From Cryptomeria japonica (taxonomy: Eukaryota > Streptophyta > Pinopsida > Cupressales > Cupressaceae), in contig NC_081408.1 in NCBI RefSeq assembly GCF_030272615.1, positions 618,014,476-618,078,475 on the forward strand: 64,000 nucleotides of DNA, given 5' to 3'. How positions within the stretch are numbered: the stretch's first letter is position 1; each line of letters starts with the position of its first letter. Both the position numbers and the translations under genes were made by a program. Positions 34,012-47,176 of this stretch are shown piece after piece. Below the pieces are notes generated by a model that made no database searches, was not told the DNA's origin, and worked only from the letters and a program-made list of their open reading frames with translations.

Positions 34012-35017
34012 TAGATATGTCCTTTGTTTTTCCTTTTGATTGATCTAGTGTTGCCATGAAATGGTTTTCAACAATAGGTCTCTTTCCTTGTTTTATTTCA
34101 TTTTTGCGACTGGAAAGTTTGGTATTCTCCTGATTATGAGAAAAATCACTTGATTCTACAATGGAAGATATCTTAGGATGGATGGGTTCAACAATGTTAA
34201 GGTACACAACTAAGTCATGATCATTGGAAAAGACATCCAATTCAAGGTTGTCTAAGTTATCCCAATCAATTAGTTCAGGATGCAGAAGGGGTAAATCATA
34301 ATCACTATCATCATTAGGTGTTTCAATGTTCATGACATAATAATCATAACTTGGTATAGAATAGGTACTGTCATAGATTAAATGTTTTTGAGAATTGTCT
34401 TTCTCAAGCGTTTTCAAATTAGTCTTAACAAAATTGATATTAGGATTTTGTAGTTCACACTCAAGTGGTTCTTCAACTGACGTTTGTTCCTTAAATGAAT
34501 GGATTATATCCACATGCACATCTTTGATATTGCAAATTCCTTCTTGATTGACCTCATTTGCATTTAGAAGTTGACATATTTGTGCACATGATAAATTGTA
34601 TTCTTTTAATAAATTTTGTCTCCTTTCAAACTCAACTTCTTCTGGACTAATAGTCAATCCAATTTGACTATTTCTTAGTTCTTCTATGGTTCTTGCATAT
34701 CTGATCTTTGTTTGTGCTTCTTGTGGCATTTCTTCTCTGTCTTTGTCATTCCCTTTTCTTCTTGCATATGCCTCTTTTCTCTGAATTCTGAGTTTCTCTT
34801 GTCTTCTTTCTAACTTTATCTTTTGTTCTGTAATAGACAAGTCTTCTTTTGTGATAGCTACTTGATCTTCATTGTGTTCTTTACTTGATGTAGTGGATAA
34901 GGCATCCGTACCCCATTCATATTCATTGGAATCTGTTTCTGAATCCTGATCTAAGATTACTCCACTATACCATACTGGAATGTCGTATGGTGCAAAGAGT
35001 TCTCTAATTTCTATCAT
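33968..35017 (-). CDS. Tat-A linker between protease/G-patch and RT
   Basis: An open 349-residue stretch without a recognised fold. The first half is strongly charged (many E, K, R, Q; likely coiled coil around the E-Q-K-I-K-L-E-R-R-Q-E-K-L segment); the second half is acidic with Asp/Tyr/Pro-rich patches. It shares the pol reading direction and lies where linker sequence is expected. It is unusually well preserved for this element. Confidence 0.6.
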   Translation of the reverse strand: MIEIRELFAPYDIPVWYSGVILDQDSETDSNEYEWGTDALSTTSSKEHNEDQVAITKEDLSITEQKIKLERRQEKLRIQRKEAYARRKGNDKDREEMPQEAQTKIRYARTIEELRNSQIGLTISPEEVEFERRQNLLKEYNLSCAQICQLLNANEVNQEGICNIKDVHVDIIHSFKEQTSVEEPLECELQNPNINFVKTNLKTLEKDNSQKHLIYDSTYSIPSYDYYVMNIETPNDDSDYDLPLLHPELIDWDNLDNLELDVFSNDHDLVVYLNIVEPIHPKISSIVESSDFSHNQENTKLSSRKNEIKQGKRPIVENHFMATLDQSKGKTKDISNGENLLSCTRRWKV

Positions 35018-35197
35018 CTCTATTTTTACTGCTTCTGGAATATCTTGTTTAGATTTTGCTTTTGTTTGTATTTTCAGGACTTGTTGACAAGATTTTTGTT
35101 CATCTTTGATGGTAGTCTCCTCTCTTTTCTTTTCATGTTCTTCTTGCTTCTTTTGTTTATTGGTTACTATTTCGGTTGCTTGATGTAGCTTTCCTTG

Positions 35198-35652
35198 CTA
35201 GTTTTCTTCTTTAGAAACTGATTTCTTTCTCCATTTTTGTTGTTGATGATTATGTTGCTTTTGATTGGATTTTAAATATCCCAGCCCAGATTTATCTTCT
35301 GTGGATTGTGTATGTGGACAAATAGGTTCTGAAATACCTTGATGTTGCTTACCAATTGGTTCTTTTCCTTCATATCCCATCTTTTGCATGATTTCATATC
35401 CTTTGCCATATTGTTTTATGGGAATATTGACTTCTGCTGATGTTGCTACAGTTTTATCTTCATCCTTGTACAACCAACCAAGAATATCTTTATCTTCATT
35501 TTCCTCTTCAAGAGTTCCAGCACTAACAAAGGTTCTTTTAAACATATGTTTTGTTTTTTCTGATGTCTTTGATTGAATATCTGTAGGCTTTCCATATGAC
35601 TTAGGGGAAAATGGAAAATTTTACAAAGAATACTTTCCCATTCCTTCATCAT
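35198..35652 (-). pseudogene. Tat-A G-patch domain after protease
   Basis: Residues about 48-91 of the frame starting at 35545 (35404-35273) read G-Y-E-I-M-Q-K-M-G-Y-E-G, then G-K-x3-G-I-S-E-P-I and end G-L-G-Y, the spacing of a G-patch. G-patch modules are nucleic-acid-binding and occur at retropepsin C-termini in some retroelements. The glycine of G-L-G is replaced by E-P-I, so the module is degraded. Confidence 0.7.
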
Positions 35653-35698
35653 TTAATTTGGGCTTTTCTTCAAAATTTTCCCATAGCTTTGCTTGAAT

Positions 35699-38115
35699 TT
35701 ATTTAGTAGGATATACTGATTCTCTGTTATGCGGAACTCTTTTATCTTGTGTAGGCTTCAAATTATTGCAATATTGACTGGAATCTGCAATTATAGTGAT
35801 TTCGTTTCCTTCATGAGGAAATTTCACACATTGATGGTATGTAGAAGGAACTGCTTGCATCTTGTTAATCCATGGTCTCCCTAGAAGAATGTTGTAGGAG
35901 AGGTTTAAATCTAAAACTTGACACAATGTATCCTTTTCCACAGGTCCTATTATTATTGGTAGCACAACATTTCCTTTAGAAGAACGCTCTACTTCATCAT
36001 AAGCTTTGATGGTTATTTTCTTTTTTAGGTCTACTGCATTCTTTAAATATCCCAAAGCTTTTATCAAACTTAATGCACAAATGTTTAAGCCAACTCCTCC
36101 ATCTATGAGCACATGTTTGACATGATTTTTATTTATGGAGACTTCAACATGTAAGGGAGCATTATGAGGATGTTGTAGGGTTGCGTCATAATTCTCAGAA
36201 AATGATAAGCAATGAGGAGCTATAAGGTGTCCTACCATATTTTGGAACTGATCTACTTCCAAATCTTTTGAAACTATTGTTTCAACTAAAGCTTTCTCCA
36301 AAATATCCTTGTGCATAGGTGAAATCTTGAGAAGTTCCAGAATTGATATTTGAGCAGGTATTCTTTGTAATTGCTCTACTAAATTGTATTGTTGTGGATT
36401 GGGTGGCGGATCTTTTGCTACACCTGGAAAGGTAACCTTTGCTTTTCTTCTCGTGATAACATTGATTGGTTTTGAAGATGAGTTTTCGTTAACAATGATT
36501 ACATTCACCACATCATCATATGTATAAGTGTAATTCACTTTGGTTTTTCCTTTGTCATCTTTTAATTGGGATGATTCACCTTTGTCATAATTTGGGAGTG
36601 GAGTTTTGAAAGCCAAGTGTGATTCATTTGTTTTATGACTATCCACTATGATGGTTCCATTATCGATTAGATCTTGGATAAGGTGTTTCAATCTCTGACA
36701 ATCATTTGTTAGGTGTCCTTTATTCCGATGATAGTTGCAAAAATGATTGTCACTCCACCAATTAGGTTTGACTGGTGGTTCATAATTTCTTGCTTCTGGT
36801 AGAACAATTAATTTGTTGGCAAGCAAAGTTTTTAGAGCTGATTCCAAAGATTCTCCAATGTTTGTGAATTTCCTTCGAGGGTTGGAGAAAAAGGACTTAG
36901 CTTTATTGTTTTCAGGATTGTTATTGCTCGGGTTTTGACTTGATAGATTGAAAATTGGTTGTTGTTTTGTAGTACTATTATCGTCATTCCCTTCATTGCT
37001 GACATTTCTATGCTTTGACCAGAACTTGGGTTTGTCATTGTTGTTGTTGTTATTGTTGTATGAATTATTGTAAATTTTTAGTTTTCCTTTCTTTACCATT
37101 GCGTTCTCTATTTTCAGACCATTCTCGATCATTTTGGCAAAAGAGGGAGGACATTGCATCCTTAGTCGATTTCACTGATAAGATTATCAATGAGTATGTC
37201 CATCTTTTCTTGATCAGGTACATCCTGGGGATACCTATTAAACATGTGTTTCCATCATTGTAAGAAGATCATAAAGGATTCACCATACTTTTTTTTAACA
37301 TTGCAAAGATCTAGCATTGCTATTTCATTCCTTATATTGTAGGAATATTGTGAAATAAACCTATTCACAAGTTCTTCAAAGGATTTGATTCCGGATGGTA
37401 ATCTTGAAAACCACTCCATTGATTGTCCATTTAAACTCTTAGGAAAAAAACACATAAGGTAAGTTTCATCATGGGCAAATTACGTGCTCATAGTACAAAA
37501 CTCCCTAATGTGATCTTGAGGATCAGATCTTCCATCGTATTTGTCATATTTAGGAATCTTGAAATGTTGCGGAAATGGTATCATATTCAGATTTTTATCA
37601 AAAGGATATGGGCATATATCTTCTAATGAATATTTCTTGGAGCTTGTCCCATTTTGCATGTCTTGTATCTATTGTTGTAGAGTTTTTGTTTGTTGAGTAA
37701 GGTTTGATAATGGATTATCCACATAGTTTCTCTTTGTTTCTTCGTGAGTTCTTTTGTCACTACGCTCTTTTCTTTTATCATCCCTTTCTTTCCTTGTTTC
37801 TTCGTTATTTTTCTCATCCATGTTTTGAGTGTTACTTTTCTCCACATCTTGTTTCAAGCTTTCTATATTAAAGTCTTGTGGTAGTTTAGCTCCAGATTTT
37901 GCCAACATCAAGAGATATTTTTCTTTTTGTTCTGCCAACAATTTTTCCATTAGCCTATCAAATTTGAAATCTTGCTCAAGGTCTCTAATGGTGCTATTGA
38001 CTGCTTCTTCGTCGACAATAGTAAATCAAAAAGTGTGGAATATAGGAGTATCTTCTTCCTCCATTTGTTGTTGTTTTCTAAGTTGTTCATGTTGGGCTCT
38101 AGTCCAAACTGGCAT
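35699..38115 (-). pseudogene. Tat-A gag-protease
   Basis: ATG 38115 begins M-P-V-W-T-R-A-Q. Gag has S-G-A-K-L-P-Q-D-F, a charged K/R/E region, D-I-C-P-Y-P-F-D-K, and a retrotransposon-gag core (L-N-G-Q-S-M-E-W-F-S-R-L-P, 37255-37455). An Asn/Ser-rich stretch and a variant knuckle C-N-Y-H-x4-H-x4-C (about 36720-36750) follow. The retropepsin has V-L-I-D-G-G-V-G-L-N-I-C (about 36090-36120) and N-I-L-L-G-R-P-W. The last 486 residues are open; the earlier part has stops near 37160, 37470, 37675 and 38030. Confidence 0.9.
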
Positions 38116-38954
38116 GTGATTATTTCAAAGTTGTTAAAAGTTCTAAAGGACAGAGTCAATAGGTGATTATTGGTTTAGGAAGATATGCCTTGTTGATCTT
38201 ACCACTATTGTTTGTTCGTTGGGATAAAGCGTCTCTTTGTTGAAAGGCACGTCTTTGTAAAGTTTCACCATCAAATTCTATACCGCAGCCACGCAAGTAG
38301 TGACGAAAATGGTGTAGGAATGTCCTATGTTTCAATAAGATCTTGCGATTGATATACAAGAATCTTATCCTTTTCTGAGTAGCTTTATAACTGGGTTTTC
38401 TTTTCTTAAGGTGATACTTAAATGTCAGATAAGCATTTGGCAATTCACAAGTTTGTTTGATTCCAATGTTGGTACAATTTTGGTTTTGATAAAACCTAGG
38501 TTCAAAATAGGAAAGATGTATCCAAGATTAGGAACCTAGTATAGATTTGATCAAGCTTCGTGATAGAGGATTTGATTATCCTAATGAGAAACTTGACAAA
38601 GATATTGATTTTTTTGCACTTAAGATGGTTGAATCAATAGCTTGTTGAATGTTGATGTTTATAGAACCTTTGAGTATAACTTGTTGGATTAGTAACCTAG
38701 TTGTTTGAGATAGTTTGAAAAGTATGTGATGGTTTTAGAGACAAAGCTACTTCAAGAATTATTTTGATGTGGATGTTTTGATACTTTGATTTTGATCTAG
38801 TGTTTCAAGTGTTGGAAAGCTTTTATATTACCCTTTTGATCAATTTTTTTTTTCACCAATTTGTTGGATTTTTGCTCTCTTGTAGATGATAACTTTCTTC
38901 AAATTTTGACCATTTGGAACATGTTACAGACATAGAAGACAGAATGTTTTGTAA

Positions 38955-39540
38955 ACAAAATGCACAAACAAGTACAATTCCTATGGCAGGCTAAGACAAT
39001 AGTTGTTGAATCTCACATGGGGTTTTCCCTGAGGCTACACTATTCAAAGCGAATATTTAGATGCTTGACCCCACTGGCTCCACCCTTGGCACTCACTTCT
39101 TTGGGGCTGCCAAACACCAGTTTCCATGAAAACTCCCCATGGAAAACTTTATATCTCTACTAGGAACCGTATGTGTGTGAGTCGCTTTAGAGGTCCGACC
39201 TCCTACGCCAACAACTAGAAGGATTTTGGCAGCTAGTACAAGTGGTTTTTAGTAAGGGCTTTCAGTCATGTGGCCATACATGCGGCACTTTGAGCTCTGT
39301 AAATATAGAAGGTTCCCAGCCTAGAGAGGTTACATTCTATAGGGTTTATGGGGAAACATAGTGTCGGTATAAATTTATCAGCACATGTTGTTTGGGACTT
39401 TCATCACAAACATGATTTATTTATAGTGGATTGGAAGGACTCGGTATTAGCCCGTTTCCACTTTAGGTCGTTCCCCTCTCACTGGCCCCCTCAAGGCAAC
39501 TCGGGAAGGCATGCCCTCTAAAGGATTTAATTGCTTGAAA
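38955..39540 (-). ncRNA. Conserved 5' leader segment of Tat-A
   Basis: Counterpart of 26740-27345 in Tat-B. Shared blocks include CTTGACCCCACTGGCTCCAC, the AACTCCCCATGG block and AACAACTAGAAGGATTTTGG. Untranslated; role unknown. Confidence 0.6.
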
Positions 39541-39959
39541 GTAAAGAAAGCTTAAAGGAGTGGGTTTGGCTTTTTGGTCACCCAATTAAGGGGAGAGCAT
39601 ATACCTACCACTTTCGAGACACAGAATACAAGTGTTCTTTTTAACCTTTTCAAAGCAATTGTTGGCTAAAGTCCTATTTGGAGATGTTGCTCCAACAAGC
39701 ATGGTGTTCATTTTAGCCCTTTTAAAAGTCCATGTGCAACTATTTTTAGAGAAAATACTAAAAATGCAAGTTGCATGCTGTCAATTCAACCTCTTAATTA
39801 AACTAGATGAACAAGATATGATATATTACTTCCCAAATGAAGACTTTTAATTAACTAGATGATGAAATGCATAAAAATCGCCTTAAATGCCATCCTACAC
39901 ATGCTTGTTAGTAGTCTGAAAAATCTGATTTCTTGGACATTCGAACCTGCAAGAAAATT

Positions 39960-40310
39960 TTGTTAGTGTTATGAATAGAAGCGCTAATCTAACATATGCG
40001 CTATCTTTTTGCTCAAAAGCGCTAACCTGCATATCAAAAGCACTAACCTAGGCTACAAAAGCGTTGCTCTATGGGTACAAAAGCGCGATTTCTTCAACAT
40101 ATGCGCTAACCGAAGACACAAATGCGCGAACTGGTAGTGCAAATGCACAGACTTTAAAACAAAAGTGCTAACCTAGAATTCTTATGTGCTAACCTATGCT
40201 ACAAATGCACTAACCTAGAAGGCATATGTGCTAACCTGAAAAACAAAAGCACTGTCAGAATTCACACATGCATGAATCTGCATTACAAATGCGTTAATTT
40301 TACTGTTTGC
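39960..40310 (-). repeat. GGTTAGCGCATATG motif array in the Tat-A leader
   Basis: About 15 degenerate copies; on the plus strand they read CATATGCGCTAACC, CAAAAGCGCTAACC and variants, spaced about 20-25 bases. Same motif as the PMD intron array at 14866-15165, in opposite genomic orientation. Confidence 0.92.
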
Positions 40311-40344
40311 GAGATTTTTTTAGAGGTATCTGCGAGGTCCATGA

Positions 40345-40362
40345 GCCCCACGGTGGGCGCCA
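40345..40362 (-). promoter_or_regulatory. Tat-A primer binding site
   Basis: Minus strand TGGCGCCCACCGTGGGGC, three bases inside the 5' LTR. Begins TGG, complementary to a tRNA CCA end. Confidence 0.85.
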
Positions 40363-40365
40363 AAA

Positions 40366-41541
40366 TGTGTCGACTTGAATTTCATCCTTAGAATGCTACC
40401 TGCAACAAGTTAGTTTCACAAAATACAAATGGAAATGCTACAAGAAATCCAAATTCAACCAATGAAACTACATGGAGTACATATGAAATAAAATACTAAT
40501 ATTACCTTCATGACTTATGTCCTATTGTGTCCTAATTCCACTTTTCCTGGTTGCAGATGGTGTGCTCTCAAACAATGCACTGTTAGCTTCCAAGATGGCA
40601 TATGAAGAATGGACTGATAACTTTTAGTTAAATAATACTATGATATGCAATACTACATGATTATGCTAAAATAATTATTTCTATTTGATTATTGCTAAAA
40701 TGACCATTGCTAATTACTATTTGCTTCAAAAACTCACAGATGCATATGATTGATTGAAAACTATTTTGAAGACTCAACTCCCTCTCAACTAGAGCTCTTG
40801 ATTTTATAGACTCTGAGAGGATTAGATGATGTGTCTTAGATCAATGGTCATGATTAGATCTGCAGATTTGAATGGCTATGAGCAAAGGTGAAGGTTGAGA
40901 GAAAGGGGGAAGGAGAAGACAAGTGTCACTCATCTCACCTTGACTGGGTTGCTGACTGAGAGAATCTAGGGATGGTTGGAGAAAATTTAGGCATGAGAGG
41001 ACAAGTGGACTCAAGTCCTTCCTAAGATGTAGGGGATGTTGGAGAGAATATAGAAGGAGGTTATGAAATATGTGTATGTACACAATATTCATTAAATTTG
41101 GAAGTTGGAGATATATGATAAATTAATATTTAAGAAATATTAATTTCCTTAGCCACATGTTTGATGAGTTGGCAATGGGAAGATGAAGTGGAGATACAAG
41201 GTGAGTTGGAAAAGGGATTTAAATAATTTAAGAATTATTTAATATTTGAGACTATAGGATAGGAGAATAACTATTAAATATTAGATATTTAATTGTTTGG
41301 AGAAGATAATTAAATATTAGATATTTAATTAACTTGGAGGAGGAATAATTAAATATTAGACATTTAATTAATTAGAAGAATAAGATAAATGAATTAATTA
41401 ATAAAATATTAATTAATAGAAAGACACGAAAATGCATTAAATAAATTAATCTTTTCAAATTAACTATTTAATAGAAGAATAATTATTAAATAAATATAAA
41501 CTATTTATTTAATTGCTCATAGCCAATTTTAGGTGTATACA
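40366..41541 (-). repeat. Tat-A 5' LTR with promoter
   Basis: 1176 bp. A TATA box (TATAAAAT, minus strand, 40808-40801) would place sense transcription start near 40770. U3 upstream of it carries the hairpin-rich AT segment (about 41120-41518). Confidence 0.92.
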
Positions 41542-41546
41542 GTCTG

Positions 41547-42440
41547 CATTTAACTGTTAAATTGAAAATATAATTATTCAACTAGCTTAAGTAGATTAAA
41601 TAAATATAATTTTTGAATGATACAAGATTGATCTTACACCCCTAGATGCTCGTGCATTAGACACCTAGGGTAAGAAATTTTGTGATCTTGGTCTCACAAA
41701 AAGGAGTTGGATGGTAGAGCCATTCTTTCAGGTTCTAAACAACATTCAATGAACTACATCATTGTAATAGGTACCTCAAACTAGTTATTTCTCCTCTTCC
41801 AACACCTATTTAAAATAAGCATTCTTCTCCTCTAACAACTATTCTCTCTACTCTTCTTTCTCATTGTCGAATCATCTTCATCATGATTCGAACTCTTCTT
41901 CTAATGGTTGGTAAACTCATAATTTCTTCACATATCGCCACTCAATATTCTCTCTTCTTTATGGGTTTTAATACACCTATGGCTAGCCACCTCTACCAAA
42001 TGCACTCAACAATCTCCTCTACACTCACCATCTCAACATATGCCTCTCCAACATCCTCACTTTCAATATCTAAAATTAATCTCTAAATACTTTTTTGTTA
42101 CATGCTCTTCAACATCCAGATCCCCTCCAAATGATATTTCACAACTTCTAATGTGTCTTCATATTTATCCATCTTTGCTGCAACAACACTCACAACTACA
42201 ATCTCTTTCTTTTCTTCTTGCATGCATTCCCAAAGACTTGCTCCTTTATCTTCATTTGATGCAAGCCATGCAACTTCTACTATTGTTGCAACTCTTTCTC
42301 CACCTTACTCTTCTATTGTTAATATTTTCAAGCCTTTGCAAATTTTGCCTCTACTACAATCTCTTTCTTCTTCTCAATTTCAGCTATATCCAATAGATTC
42401 CTCTTGAGCTTTCTCAAATAGGAGCTTGAGGTGGTGTCTC
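41547..42440. other. RepB right part, then pyrimidine-rich non-coding DNA
   Basis: 41547-41660 continues RepB copy 1 from 13223. From about 41800 to 42420 the plus strand is CTT/CTC-rich; short ORFs here are low-complexity and I see no gene. Confidence 0.5.
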
Positions 42441-42870
42441 TTCAATTTTCCAAATTGGGCATCTAAAAAGGCAACCTTTCACATTCTCTATGTAACCACC
42501 CAATACATGTGTAAGCTTCAGTTTTCCCCTTCCCCAAGTGGTGTACCAAGAAAGCTTCATTTTTTCCCTTCCCCAAGTGGTGTACCAAGATGGACAATTT
42601 ATCCATTTTTTTTATAATTAATGCTAAAATGTGTCCCTTGATGGAAATTACAATTTCCATTTGACAAAGGCCACAAACATTTAATTATTTAATTCCCTAT
42701 GTCCCTTTATACATTTTCCAAGGTATATGGAGACTTACTATAGTTTGCATTTAGCCCTTATTGAAAATAAAATTATTCACCAAAATTAACTAAATTAAAT
42801 AAATAAATTTGGATGGTGTGAAATTTCTTACATTGTTGGATGCTCTTGCATCATTTAATTGTTAATTAGT
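42440..42870. repeat. RepB copy 2 (uninterrupted)
   Basis: Matches 12950-13223 followed by 41547-41660. At 42743-42747 it reads GTTTG where Tat-A is inserted in copy 1 (GTCTG), so it shows the empty site. A unit of about 37 bases (around CCCCTTCCCCAAGTGG) is duplicated at 42525-42590. Confidence 0.7.
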
Positions 42871-42949
42871 CAATTAATTAACATTTTTTCTACTTTTATG
42901 AATGTAAAAAATTGTGTGTATAGACAACCCGAGGACAAGAAAATCCATC

Positions 42950-43960
<1,011 letters not shown>

Positions 43961-44110
43961 TTAATACATAATAAAATAGACCCAACATTTTTCAAAATAG
44001 ATAAATATCAACATTTTTCAAAATAAATTCCTTACTCGAATTTTTGAAATAAAAGAATTTGAAAAGAACTCCACTTCTAAATATTTGGAAAGCCCATTTA
44101 AACAATAATT

Positions 44111-45660
44111 TTAAAAGTGAGAACCCCATTTATAACAAGAAAACAGTAAAATCAATACCTTGTAAAGAATCCTTAAAAGAACAAGCTTAATGACTTCTTT
44201 TTTTATATTAAACCAAGCTGAAATAATTACATAGAGTTAGCAACCAACAGGTTGCTAAAATAATAAAATAAATCATTTAACAATTACAAAACTAGTAACA
44301 AGAGCACATATAATACTACTAGCAAAGGTACAATATCGCTACTAACAACAAAGAGAATAACCATCTATATGAGAACACATGCATGTATAACAAAATTACA
44401 TTGCATAGACTTATGCTCAAGCTAAAACTGCAAAATCTATTGTATAGAAAAATTGCATTGCATAGACTTATTCTCATGCTAAAATTGTAAAATCTACTGG
44501 TTGATATGTTGAAGCTGCTCCAAAAACTTAGTGTAAGAGTAAAGCCTTGGAACATCAATCCCATGGTGATAATTGCTAGAAAACATAGCATTACATCTAT
44601 TATGCCAAATATGCTTAAGAGAACTATCTATCTAATAGAATCAACAATCAAGTTGTTATGCAATCAAACACCCAAAATGGCTTCTTTCCAATTCAAATCA
44701 TGATTAAGTATAGCAAAAATTTCTTGACACAACAAACCACTATTTTCTAGCATAGGGACAATCCCCAAAAATGTCTCATATTTTTCAGGACCCTAACAAA
44801 ATGGACAATTAGCTGGTTGAACCACAATACATTTCAACCTATCCCCAACAGGTAGTTTGTGATGTAATATTTTCTAGGCCAGCACCCGAGTATTAAAATC
44901 AGCTATAGATTTTTAGACTTGGGCACTCAACTTGTCCCAAAACTTGGAGTTAAATTTGTACCTCTATTTGCAATTAAGTTGAGGAGTGGGGGACCAACTA
45001 GGAAGAATACAAGTATACACCCTCTTCAAGGGAATACGATTGAATGGCTAAAAGACAACCATCTCCAATCTTTAAAAAAATTACTATTCCCTGGAATGCA
45101 TAACTTCATAGATAGTTCAATAGTCACTAGGGACTGAATAAAAATAACAAACTGCTTGTACTTATTATTCAACCCATAATCTTCTTTGATAACCTCCCAT
45201 GGGGCCAAATTAAAAGCATTAAAATCCCATAAATCTTTAAGATTTTAGACATGTTTTCTGTATAAATAAAAAGCATCTCTTGGAAAGCTTAGAACAAGTG
45301 GTTGATTATGATATGTGATGAGTTTATTCCACCATATTCAAGCAGAAGCAAAACTAAAACCATGCTTCAAAGAAAAAGCATTCCAACTCAAAAACTTGCA
45401 AACTTTTTTGTCAAAGTTTGTCATATTGAGTGTAAAGAAAATGAAGCCCTGACTTTAAACAAGGGAGACAATATTAATTTATCTAACCAGTTTACACCTT
45501 GCCACTTCTTTTTGATTGAAGTCTCCATAATCCGATGGCCAACTAAGATTTTCCAAAGTTCATCTCCATTAACAACTCTAAAAATCTATTTAACAACAAG
45601 ACAAATTCCTTGAATTTTGAGATCTACAAGGCCAAGGCGCACTCTCAAAAATAATATCTA
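44111..45660 (-). pseudogene. 5'-truncated L1-type LINE, end of ORF2
   Basis: Read on the minus strand with many stops. Around 45400-45030 it resembles the region after the RT domain in plant L1-type ORF2 (F-S-F-A-S-A-x-I-W-W-N-K-L-I, later N-L-A-P-W-E-V-I-K-E-D-Y-G-L). At about 44870-44780 it has H-K-L-P-V-G-D-R-L-K-C and N-C-P-F-C-x-G-P-E, the zinc-binding motif of the RT C-terminus. It ends in an A-rich stretch near 44190 on the minus strand. A second, shorter copy lies at 58540-58905. The RT core is missing. Confidence 0.7.
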
Positions 45661-45739
45661 GTTTTCAAGACATTTATAAACTAGGAACTAAAACTTGTAG
45701 TCAACTATTATTATTATAAGAAAATGCAGAATTTCTTGT

Positions 45740-45835
45740 ACTAACAATAATATCAATACATGACTGCCACAGATGGAGGCGCGGAGTTGAATTTGTAGGC
45801 TTCAGAAACGACGAGTCTGTGATAGCTCTACCCAT
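45740..45835 (-). other. Possible short exon or gene-derived fragment
   Basis: On the minus strand ATG at 45835 opens a frame (M-G-R-A-I-T-D-S-S-F-L-K-P-T-N-S-T-P) in a stretch visibly richer in G and C than its surroundings. The frame runs on into LINE-side sequence. It may be the start of a host gene whose remainder was displaced, or chance. No family recognised. Confidence 0.2.
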
Positions 45836-45839
45836 TTTT

Positions 45840-46390
45840 GTGCTTTTCATAAATTCGAGACTGACTTTTGCTCGTGGAGAAGTGCAAAAATGTCATACAA
45901 TACAAATGGGAGACAGTTGAATGATGGTTTGTACGGGGAAGAAGGTGGGTGACAATATCACCCGTGTATCATGTGGGATTTGTAGCCGCAAACTAAGACA
46001 GATATATTCACATTACACTCTGTTTGCCATTGACAACCATTTTGTGGGTAGATGCATTCAAATTTTCAGTACGGTGAGATAAGATGCAATGAGCAACAGA
46101 GTGAATGCTTCATTAAAAGTACATTGAATTCCAAGGAAAAGGTCGTTGGATTCTTTGTATTTATGTTATATACATATACATACATATACACATGTAATAT
46201 GAGTGAGTATGATTAATTAAGAATAAAATTTATGTTTAAGTGACAACTTTTAATCTTAAAAATAAAGTTACTTGTAACTAGTGCAATGATTCAAACCGTC
46301 CTTATAGATAGTATGCATATGTTATAAACATATAAAAAATGTAGACATATGTTTCTAGGTTTTATATACCAAGGATTAGTAAATCCAAGT
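45840..46390. other. No feature recognised
   Basis: Mixed-composition DNA (45840-46140) then AT-rich sequence with ATACAT runs. No sustained frame, repeat match or RNA gene seen. Confidence 0.5.
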
Positions 46391-46559
46391 ATTTTACAAA
46401 ATACGTTTGTGAACAAACACAACAAAAATTGAGGTGTGGGGTGAGGTGTTTTTAAATGTTGTTTCATCAACTATATTTTATTATTAGTTAATTATTTAAT
46501 AGGATTAAAGTGAAAAAATTAAACCCCTTCATCTACATGTAATAATTTTTTTTTGTAAT

Positions 46560-47176
<617 letters not shown>

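Larger units (their letters stand above)
13229..41541 (-). mobile_element. Tat-A: Ty3/gypsy Tat-lineage LTR retrotransposon, interrupted by Tat-B
   Basis: LTRs at 13229-14388 and 40366-41541 begin TGTGTCGACTTG and end GTATACA on the plus strand. Flanks are GTCTA (13224-13228) and GTCTG (41542-41546), a 5-bp target duplication with one mutation. PBS, PPT, gag-protease, RT, two RNase H domains and integrase all read on the minus strand in the order expected for Ty3/gypsy. The second, archaeal-type RNase H marks the Tat lineage. Without the nested Tat-B the element is about 17.4 kb. A plus-strand PMD gene lies next to the 3' LTR. Many stops make it non-autonomous now. In the first 400 bases the LTRs differ at roughly 25 sites by eye, more than those of Tat-B, which fits the nesting order. 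Confidence 0.93.

Noticed and set aside
41883-42407. Ser/Leu-rich overlapping ORFs
   Set aside because: Pyrimidine-rich composition keeps two frames open; no domain and no homologous copy supporting a gene.
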